From the NCBI GenBank assembly GCA_027704905.1, contig CM051005.1, positions 24,295,203 to 24,359,202 on the forward strand: 64,000 nucleotides of DNA, read 5' to 3'. The position numbers and the translations under genes were made by a program. A model generated the notes under the pieces. It searched no databases, was not told where the DNA came from, and worked only from the letters and a program-made list of their open reading frames with translations. Of this stretch, positions 55,511 through 64,000 are shown piece after piece (within the stretch, counting starts at the first letter, position 1; every line of letters begins with the position of its first letter). The DNA is from Muraenolepis orangiensis (lineage: Eukaryota > Chordata > Actinopteri > Gadiformes > Muraenolepididae).

Positions 55511-57463
55511 TCACATGCTAGTTTCACAGGGCGACATCGCGGAGCCTTCCGGAGCCACGTGGTTCTCAGCCCCCTCCTCGGCTCCGGCCGGCTCTCCTGC
55601 CTCTCCGTCCAGCTCCACTGGCTCCTGGGTACAGTTGAGAGGGCTGGCCTTGGGGGACAGGGGGCTGGCCTTGGGGGACAGGGGGCCGGGGCTGGACACA
55701 GAGCTCAAAACGGACCTCTCTGTGTGATTCCTCCCCCGGTGACTGAAGCCTGTGAGCTGCCGTTCACCTTCTAAGCCCCTGGCGCCGCTTGCGGCAGCGC
55801 TTTCCAATCCCCCCTGAAAGCCACTCAGAGGAACAGCTCGGGCCCCGGGGGACCCAGAGAGAGTCTCGTCCAGGACGGACTGCGGGGATCGGGATGCACC
55901 CCCGGCAGAGGACAGGGGAGCCACAGGTCTCACCACGGCGTCGAGAGATGAATCGTCTTGGGAACTGAGGAGGTTGGCCTTCGGAGCTTTTCTCTTCTGA
56001 GGCGCGGAGCTGTGGGTGCTCTCGTTGGTCCTCCCAGCCGAGGATTCCTGTGTCTTAGTAGCCTCTCTGGTCCCACTGCTGTCTTCCACTGGGCAACTGC
56101 TGGGCACAAACTCATACAGCCCTTTCTTGATGAGCGAGGACGAGCCCTCGGGGACACCTCGGTGTGTTGCTAGAGAGGTAATCTGGCTGAGGTCCAGGGG
56201 AGGAGGGATGCGGTGTTGTCTGGCCCCTAGGTTAGGCCCTCTCTCCGCCCTGGATGACTCCCCAAGCCCACTGGACATGCTGTCAACGGGGCTTACCTCT
56301 TTGATGGTCTGCTCTCTGACCAGGAGGTGGCGCCCTGATGCGGAGGCCACCAACTTCATCTCCAGCTGCTCCTCCTTCCTTTTCACTTGCTGCTCCCTGT
56401 TGCTTGTCATCTTATTGTAGGTGTCCTCCAGGCATTGCGCATTGAGATGCTGGGGGCTAGCTCTGAACAGCGGTGGCTTGACTCGCTCAGGGGATCCCAG
56501 TTGTGCGACCTCTCTGTATTTGTTGGGCTGGGCCCGGGAGGGGCTAACAACCTCTGTGTTAGAGTAGTGTTTGTGGTAGCTCCAGCGGCTTGGCGACAGG
56601 TGGTTGTCCGTTGGACCCTTGCTCTCCCCTTTCTCCACAAGCACATCCGTCAGCTCCATGCTGCGGGCAAATGCGTCCTTGATGTTCATGGAGACGATGC
56701 TGCCGTTTCTCTTGGCTCTCTCCAGGGCCTCCCTCCTCTTGATGGCCTTCTCTTGCCTCTTTTGCTCGCGGTAGAACTCTGAGAAGTTGTTGACGATGAT
56801 GGGGATGGGCAGCGCGATGACAAGCACCCCCGCAATGCAGCACAGTCCGCCCACGATCTTCCCCAGCAGGGTCTGCGGGTAGATGTCCCCGTAGCCCACC
56901 GTCGTCATGGTGATGGTGGCCCACCAGAAGGAGGCAGGGATGCTGGTGAACTTGGTGGCGTCTTCGTCCTTTTCGGCGAAGAAGACCAAGCTGGAGAAGA
57001 TCATGATGCCCATGGCCAGGAACAGGATGAGCAGGCCCAGCTCGTTGTAGCTGCGGCGCAGCGTGAAGCCCAGGGACTGCAGGCCCGTGGAATGCCGAGC
57101 CAGCTTGAGGATCCTGAGGATGCGCATGATGCGGAATATCTGCACCACTCGCCGCACGTTCTGGAACTGCAGCACGCTCTTGTTGGACTCGGTGAGGAAC
57201 AGGGTGACGTAGTAAGGCAGGATGGCCAGCAGGTCGATGACGTTCAACGGAGCCTTGATGAAGTTCCACTTGTTGGGCGCCGACAGCAGCCGCAGCACGT
57301 ACTCCATGGTGAACCACGCAATGCAGATGGCCTCCACGTGGGCCAGGCTTGGGTTGTCGTTAAAGTGGCCGAACTCATCCACCACCTGCAATTCCGGGAG
57401 GGTGTTGAGGGACAGGGAGATGGTGGACATGATGATGAACAAGATGGAGATCATGGCCAGCAC
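55511..57463 (-). CDS. kcnb2: Kv2-family voltage-gated K+ channel, last exon (kcnb2-like, 5' partial)
   Basis: Encodes the last 650 residues of a delayed-rectifier channel subunit. The acceptor CTGTGTTTCAG precedes VLAMISILF, the position where KCNB genes have their single coding intron; the few codons open upstream are intron. Seen: S1 (1-22), S3 (LNVIDLLAILPYYV), S4 with Arg at 104, 105, 111, 114 and 117 (RRVVQIFRIMRILRILKLAR), pore TMTTVGYGD (about 186-193), S6 LPIPIIVNNF and the Kv2 post-S6 block FYREQKRQEKAIKRREALER. LSPSRW and the C-terminal ETSM favour KCNB2; QHLNAQCLEDTYNKM resembles KCNB1, so the paralogue call is moderate. The outer pore has Gln (YPQTLLG) where Kv2 has Lys. The clustering (PRC/FFAT-like) motif is not recognisable. 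The tail has a tandem SPKASPL. The T1-domain exon is not between here and 64000, so the intron exceeds 6.5 kb. Confidence 0.9.
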   Translation of the reverse strand: MLAMISILFIIMSTISLSLNTLPELQVVDEFGHFNDNPSLAHVEAICIAWFTMEYVLRLLSAPNKWNFIKAPLNVIDLLAILPYYVTLFLTESNKSVLQFQNVRRVVQIFRIMRILRILKLARHSTGLQSLGFTLRRSYNELGLLILFLAMGIMIFSSLVFFAEKDEDATKFTSIPASFWWATITMTTVGYGDIYPQTLLGKIVGGLCCIAGVLVIALPIPIIVNNFSEFYREQKRQEKAIKRREALERAKRNGSIVSMNIKDAFARSMELTDVLVEKGESKGPTDNHLSPSRWSYHKHYSNTEVVSPSRAQPNKYREVAQLGSPERVKPPLFRASPQHLNAQCLEDTYNKMTSNREQQVKRKEEQLEMKLVASASGRHLLVREQTIKEVSPVDSMSSGLGESSRAERGPNLGARQHRIPPPLDLSQITSLATHRGVPEGSSSLIKKGLYEFVPSSCPVEDSSGTREATKTQESSAGRTNESTHSSAPQKRKAPKANLLSSQDDSSLDAVVRPVAPLSSAGGASRSPQSVLDETLSGSPGARAVPLSGFQGGLESAAASGARGLEGERQLTGFSHRGRNHTERSVLSSVSSPGPLSPKASPLSPKASPLNCTQEPVELDGEAGEPAGAEEGAENHVAPEGSAMSPCETSM

Positions 57464-60400
57464 CTGAAACACAGAGCAGATCAACGGTGGTTGTTATCAT
57501 CATGGCTCACACTTTTTGTTCTGCTTTTCCCATTTACAGTAAAGTACCGAATACAAATCAGTGGAATTGCAAAATGCTAATCTGCCCCTTTTATGTACTC
57601 GGGCACTTGACCAGTAGATGTATCTTCACTAGTTTAGTATACTATACTACCTCTGCCCCAAAGGGTTTATTGATGAGCTATATATTTTAAGAAGATATGT
57701 TCCCTTCCTAATAAGCCTGGTTTTCCCTGGACAATATAATGTCTTATTCCACGGGGTTGGGCTGAAAGTATCAGATTATTGCTTGATTCTTCCTGCTGGG
57801 GGAGGAAAGAATGAGTAACCACTTCTAACCTCTCTCTATCCGTCCTATAAGTAGCAACACAATCCTATTAGCATTATCCTAACATGTCCTACAGAGTGGC
57901 ACCAGGAGAAAGGTCTCAGGCTGCTTAAACCGCTAGAGACTGACACTCCTGTCTCAACAGAGCATCGTCCACACAGTGTGTTACACAAATACAACATATC
58001 CAAAATGATTTGACATTCAATTTGACATAATTAGGTGTCAATTACATACATTTAAATGATTACTAGTTGTAGTATTTGTAGTAGTAGTAGTACTAGTATT
58101 AGTTGTACAAATACAACTAATAGTAGTACTAGTTGTATTTGGGTTGAAAGATGTTTATGTGCTAATTATGTTCTTCACATATAACTTTTCACACTTTTTA
58201 TGTTTTACTTTACTTATTATGTGTATAGGCTTATTAAAGGGACAAAGTTTGATTACATTTAAAATAAATACCAGCCTCAGCTTAAAACGCAATACACCAT
58301 TTAGACCTATTAGTCCATGAACATAAGCACAAAACGTAACGCAACGCTTGTCAGTTTAACCATGGTGATCCATCCCAATGGAAACCTGCAGTTTGCATAG
58401 TTCAAAACATGGCTTGCAGGTGGAAAGCCACCCCTGTGGCAGCAGAGGTCATGGTATGTGTGTGGCCAGAAGACACAGTAAGCCAACGTGCATGTGCTCT
58501 TAGTGACGAGCCTTGAGACGGAAACACCCACCAACACCCACTCTTAGGGGCTTAGGAGTCCAAGAGAGAGGAAGGAGTTTAGAGTGAAGGCATGTCTTAC
58601 TGATATGAGCACAATATAATCACAATGCCTACAATGGATACAATATATATAAAATACAAATACAACTAATTGTAATGTAGTTTGTGTACAGTTGTAAATA
58701 CTCTAACGCAACCTAGCACTTTTGAACCAGCAAAAAGGTTTATTAAGCAAGAGAGGGTTATGCAAGAGAGGGTCACGCAAGAGAGGGTCATGCAATTAAT
58801 GCAATTAATGTTGTGATTGGCTCCACATTAGAACCAATCGGAAAGCAATATTGTAATACCCTGTGTTTGACCAGAGTGTGGTAGTGTGGTAGTGTCACTC
58901 TTAAATATCTATCCATAATCCGCTAATGATTGTAAAGGAATTGCAAACAATATTGGACCTGACCAATGTCTGCGTTAGGTCTACTGCAAAATCTTCTCTG
59001 AATAAAAGATTTCCTGAATGAAAGCCCAGAGTATGATCATAATTTGATGAAATTACCAAATTATAGCCTGTTGTGCATGCTACTCAACTTGTTTGATTAT
59101 TTTGTTGTTTTCTAGATTTGTTCTATCTCTAGATGAAATATTCAAGAAAGGAGTAAAGAAAATCCACACCTGGCCTCCAAGAGTAACCAAAGACTTAAAT
59201 CAAACAGGAAGGAAAGACCTGACTGCAAACACGATGATTGTAACATTATCAGCCATCAAAGAAGTATTGTATTTTAATAGAATACTTTGCAACTATAATT
59301 GTAATGGTTGATTTCTTGGCCTTCTTGAGTCAATAAAACATTCTCCTTATTTCCCTGAATCTGCTACCCCCACAGTGATTGACGGGTTAATCAAATAATA
59401 TGCTCAATAGCCACAGTCAATAGCCAGAGTCCGTAAGAAAACGGATTTAACCACAACATGTTGAATAAACCAAGCTAAACATTTAGAACAAAGTACGTCT
59501 CAGCTTCCAAGACTATTCACATTTCCCTGTGGGGAATTCTGTTGATAATATTCCTTATGTTGCAGCGTGCACTGCATGACTTTACTGTAGCGCTGTACTC
59601 TACTGCTCCCCACTGGGCCAGGGTTGGTGCTGGCAGTGGGGAACCTAATTAAGGTAATGTTCAGCAAGCTGCCAGCAGGCAGAATCATTGAATGCAGTAT
59701 AAAGAGTGACAAAAAGCTAAAGAATAGGCTCACAAAATGGTTCTGTTGAAAAGGCTATGTCATGTTCAGCTGTTAAGCAAAACAAATGAGGCAGGTTTTG
59801 TAGTAATGACTCAATGATGATGGTCAACATTTTCCTCTCGTAACACTTTAGGGTGTAAACAACACCAACAGTATTGAGACATTACTAACGCCCTATCGTA
59901 CCAGTATGTAACTTGTTTATCTCATTGTACATAGGTTTTTAAAAGACTGAACTCAAATACATAATTACAAACTACTTTTGTAATGAACATGGTATCTGTG
60001 ACCCTCTAACCCTAACCCTAACTTCTGTTCCTAGCTGTGATTCTTTAAAGGGCAAACAAACTGGACAAACTGAAAAACTTTCTGGACACAATGAAATGAG
60101 AAGCATTTGTTTGGGGGAACATGTTGGAGAGCACAGGAGAGACCTTGTGAGGGAAGGTTTGTGTGTGAGAGCAGCACTGTGTTCACCATCGTCGTCTTAA
60201 TGGCTTAATGGCGGCCAAATGCCCTTGGTTTTCCCCGGTTCAGATTAGGAAAACACAAGCTGCTTTAGACGCCCACGCTGTTTGGCATTTGAAAACTTGA
60301 TCAAAACTACGCCCGGGGTACTATTTAGATAACGCCCTTGCTTGACCAATTTGGATCGGTTCTAAGTTCGTAGTTTGTTTGTATATTTGTAAATTACAAT

Positions 60401-61349
60401 CTAAATCAAAAATCGGAAATAATAAGTATGACTGTTAGTAGTTAGTAGTACTGTTTAAGTCCTTTAGGATGCCCAAACACAGCTGCATGTTTATTTCCCC
60501 TTCACTACCCATAACATTTCTTGTACTGCTGCCATTGTCTAACCCACTATGTAAGGAGAGCACTGTCTCTGGACCTGGCCCGGTCCAGCCTGTGGCAAAC
60601 TGGTAGGTACGCTGTTCATCGTCAATCACGCCTGGATGGCTAACAATTCGATTGCATTGACAAATGGAACCATATATCTGCATTGAACACACCTATACAA
60701 ACAATTGGCTAAATATACAAATACGCAACTCAAACTGATGAATCATTAGTGTAAGGGTACTCAGACATCAGCCAAAAATATATAAATATAAAAATAGTGT
60801 TTAAAAAGGAAAATATGAAGTATGTATAAATATAAATACATATAAAAAAATGTGTTTTTAAATTTGAACTGCAACACAAAACGTGATGTCTACTTGCCAT
60901 ACGTGTAATTAGACAGTTTGGCCTTTTCACTTCCACTCTACGTTTTTTGTCAACCATTACATCAACAACTTTGACCAAACATGACCCTTACAGAACCCAT
61001 TAGAGCGATCGATACAGTGAACACAGCTCATGAGGTTTCCCTGTTTGTTTATTTAAAAGTCTTTAAGACTCGTCAAAGAAGCGGGACTTCGAGCGGGAGC
61101 AGTCGAGCTAAGAGTTGGGATCATTTGAATCATTGTCATTTTCTCGACATGAAGAACACACACAGGTATGAACTCCCAGAGTCAAACAAAGCGTTGCTGC
61201 TGACTAGAATAACTAGCGTAGTGTTTTATTAGAGAGCAGCTGGATGCTGCCAAAGCCTCCATTAAGCAGAGCGGACTGGAAGACGTTGGTCTCCATGCCA
61301 ACGGTCGTCACTCCTCGAGGTTCGGACTTTTAAAAGCTAGCACTGGAGC

Positions 61350-61392
<43 letters not shown>

Positions 61393-61931
61393 TCTATATA
61401 TATATACTGTATATATATATATGTATATATATATATACTGTATAAGCTTCATCTGTGGTCATTGAAGAAAGAAAGAAGGAAAGAAGGCAGGAAAGAAAGA
61501 AAGCAAGAAGTAAATAAATGGAAAAAGAAGGAAAGAAAGCATAAATGTAGCAAGGTTAGCGAGAGGCAGGAGGCAGGATGGATGGTCTGCTAACAGGAAG
61601 GAGGAAGGAGAGCCTGATCAGACTCAGCAGGAAATCCGAGCCTGTCTTGATCGATAGCTGGAGGTATTTCTGGAAGTATGAGACACAGGATCTTTCAGAT
61701 TGTCTGTGTTCCCGTGGAGTTCACAAACAGACATTGGAGGGGGGAAACGCTTCAGTTATCACATGGCTTGTGCTAAGTCAGCACATCTGGCAGCTGTAGT
61801 TGCTGGTCTGATTCTCAAGAATAAAGCAGGAGTGGCTTTCCAATATCTTGGTTTATCCTGTTTATTGGAAGTTGAGTTCATATCAGTCCATTGGTTGGTT
61901 TGTTCAACTGCGAATATCCGAGAACTCCCTT

Positions 61932-62648
61932 CCTTCATCCTTCATCCATCATCCATCATCCATCCATCCATCATCCATCCGTCCATCATCCATCATCCAT
62001 CATCCATCCGTCCATCATCCATCATCCATCATCCATCATCCATCATCCATTATCCATCATCCATCATCCATCATCCATCATCCATCATCCATCCATCATC
62101 CATCATCCATCATCCATCATCCATCCGTCCATCATCATCCATCATCCATCATCCATCATCCATCATCCATCATCCAGCCGTCCATCCATCCATCATCCAT
62201 CCGTCCATCATCCATCATCCATCCGTCCATCATCCATCATCCATCATCCATCATCCATCATCCATCCATCATCCATCATCCATCATCCATCATCCATCCA
62301 TCATCCATCATCCATCATCCATCATCCATCCGTCCATCATCCATCATCCATCATCCATCATCCATCATCCATCATCCATCATCCAGCCGTCCATCCATCC
62401 ATCATCCATCCGTCCATCATCCATCATCCATCCGTCCATCATCCATCATCCATCATCCATCATCCATTATCCATCATCATCCATCATCCATCATCCATCA
62501 TCCATCCATCATCCATCCATCATCCATCATCCATCATCCATCATCCATTATCCATCATCCATCATCCATCATCCATCCTCCATCCTCCATCATCCATCCT
62601 CCATCATCCATCCTCCATCATCCATCATCCATCATCCATCATCCATCC
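61932..62648. repeat. (ATCC)n / CATCCATCAT tetranucleotide-derived array
   Basis: About 715 bp of CATC/CATCC units with periodic CCGTCC and CAGCCGTCC variants. Parts repeat on a longer scale: the CAGCCGTCCATCC variant occurs near 62174 and 62394. Stop-free in three frames, giving false 270-330-residue SIIHHP-type open frames. Confidence 0.97.
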
Positions 62649-62765
62649 TGACGAATCCAAAGACAGATGTTTCCTCAGTCTAAACAGACTACACAACACC
62701 ACTGCAAACCACATTCAATCTAGATTGATGATGATAGGAGGATACTGAAGAACTTATCATCATGA

Positions 62766-62767
<2 letters not shown>

Positions 62768-62822
<55 letters not shown>

Positions 62823-62833
62823 TGATGATGATA
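62768..62833. repeat. (GAC)n trinucleotide run
   Basis: About 17 perfect GAC triplets followed by GATGAC/GATGAT. Confidence 0.97.
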
Positions 62834-63276
62834 GGTTGTCATCTCTAGACAAGCCTCTCACAGAAGCTCAAGCAATATAAAGGAAGTGGTATTACACACA
62901 GCCGTGTCTGATCAAATATACTCTCCCGTCTTGGCCCTGGTTTTATTCCGATCCTACGAGTCGTAAAGCCTTTGTCTGATATTCACCATGATTTGCGATA
63001 TTATCCAAAGCTTATGTAACTTGGTACACCACCGTCGCTGCATCTCCACCCGTTGACGGAGATTGTGCAAACCGCTTCTTCACAACCTCTGTGAATTGTG
63101 TGTGTTCTTGAATCTAGATTGAAAAACATGTTGTTGTTTTTATCTAGATCCAATCTAAATTCAAAACCTGTTCAGGTATTTAGTGAGACTAGTGAGCCTG
63201 CTGGAGGAAACTCAGACTGGTGTTAAGAACAGAACTCCATCTGTATCATTAGACCTAGCAGGGGGCAGAGCCAGTG

Positions 63277-63280
<4 letters not shown>

Positions 63281-63361
<81 letters not shown>

Positions 63362-63395
63362 TGTGGTGTGTGTGTGTGTGCGCACGCGCACGTGC

Positions 63396-63471
<76 letters not shown>

Positions 63472-63505
63472 ACATTTGTGTGCGTGTGTGTGCACGTTTG
63501 TGTGT
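63281..63505. repeat. (TG)n with central CGCACGCGCACGTGCGCG
   Basis: About 190 bp of alternating purine-pyrimidine sequence with a CpG-rich, nearly palindromic centre at 63380-63400; a second (CA)n/CACG stretch follows at 63522-63580. Confidence 0.95.
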
Positions 63506-63682
63506 GATAAATAATACATGCATGTAAACACACATACATACACACACGCACACACACGCACGCACGCACACACACACACACAGGGAAGAGGAAAGCTGCA
63601 GCTATGATGATAGTGATTATTCACCAGTGGGTCCTGAGTGACATGGGGGCTCTCTCACCACACATATAATAGCTAGCTACAT

Positions 63683-63993
63683 CTACACCACCATACACCA
63701 CCATACACCACCACCATACACCATACACCACCATACACCATACACCACCATACACCACCACCATACACCATACACCACCATACACCACCACCATACACCA
63801 TACACCCCCACCATACACCATACAACACCATACACCACCATACACCACCATACACCACCGCCATACACCACCATACACCATACACCACCACCATACACCA
63901 CCATCATAGACCACCATACACCCCCATACACCATACACCATCATACACCACCATACACCACACACCACCATACACCATACACCATACACCACC
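63683..63993. repeat. CACCATACAC-type minisatellite
   Basis: Mixed CACCATACA and CACCACCATACA units of 7-13 bp running to the window edge. Confidence 0.95.
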
Positions 63994-64000
63994 AAAACGC

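Larger units (their letters stand above)
57464..64000 (-). other. Intron of kcnb2-like (5' part outside the window)
   Basis: No T1-domain coding and no other gene recognised on either strand. Besides the arrays listed, there is (TA)n at 61351-61440 and a purine-rich AAGGAAAGAA stretch at 61470-61550. Confidence 0.65.

Noticed and set aside
56559..57317. 252-residue His-rich open frame and plus-strand frames at 56016-57580
   Set aside because: Alternative frames of the GC-rich kcnb2-like exon; the Kv2 frame is unmistakable.
61700..62748. Open frames of 267-327 residues (SIIHHP-type)
   Set aside because: They are translations of the (ATCC)n array in three frames of the same strand; a 4-bp unit without stops gives this automatically.

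Overview
The window is vertebrate, almost certainly teleost, genomic DNA. The genes are spliced with canonical AG|exon|GT borders. There are tRNA-derived SINEs, L2/CR1-type LINE remnants and hAT elements of the kinds common in fish, and the density of micro- and minisatellites is extreme (more than 30 arrays in 64 kb). Such density is known in cod-like fishes (Gadiformes); that placement is a guess, not something shown here.

Three protein-coding genes can be supported, all on the minus strand. (1) Right: the large last exon of a Kv2-family voltage-gated potassium channel, kcnb2-like (55511-57463). Its 5' exon, which should carry the T1 domain, is not in the window. (2) Centre: an apparently complete FACIT-like collagen, col21a1 (collagen XXI alpha 1). 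I resolved 32 coding exons from the signal peptide (ATG at 50293) to the stop codon (20780). All exon phases agree and the model sums to 2811 nt, 936 residues: signal peptide, VWA domain with MIDAS, TSPN/laminin-G-like domain, interrupted triple helix and a C-terminal two-cysteine motif. (3) Left: a chemokine-receptor-like class A GPCR (15715-16818, with a possible 15-codon upstream exon at 17719-17763). The first 10 kb hold no gene I can support.

Repeats by region: 1-10.9 kb, microsatellites, LINE 3' ends and a SINE split by a 257-bp hAT MITE with an 8-bp target duplication. 10.9-12.6 kb, two LINE coding remnants. 12.7-15.3 kb, dispersed repeats, a palindromic MITE and a 45-bp minisatellite. 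20.1-50.3 kb, col21a1, most of whose introns hold a tandem array, plus a 1377-bp hAT element with a broken BED-type transposase. 50.3-55.5 kb, microsatellites and probable kcnb2 3' UTR. 57.5-64 kb, kcnb2 intron with (ATCC)n, (GAC)n, (TG)n and CACCATA arrays.

The most unusual observation is how tandem repeats meet col21a1 exon borders. The intron after exon 29 begins with about 20 tandem 26-bp copies of the exon end plus its own 5' splice site. Exon 30 takes its acceptor from the edge of a (CA)n tract. In-frame 33-nt exon 27 follows about 190 bp of (UG)n. The exon 10 donor opens into (UG)n. A minisatellite starts on the stop codon. Several triple-helix exons keep exact size and splice sites but have lost glycines. 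The GPCR has an altered sodium-pocket pair, and the Kv2 channel lacks a recognisable clustering motif.
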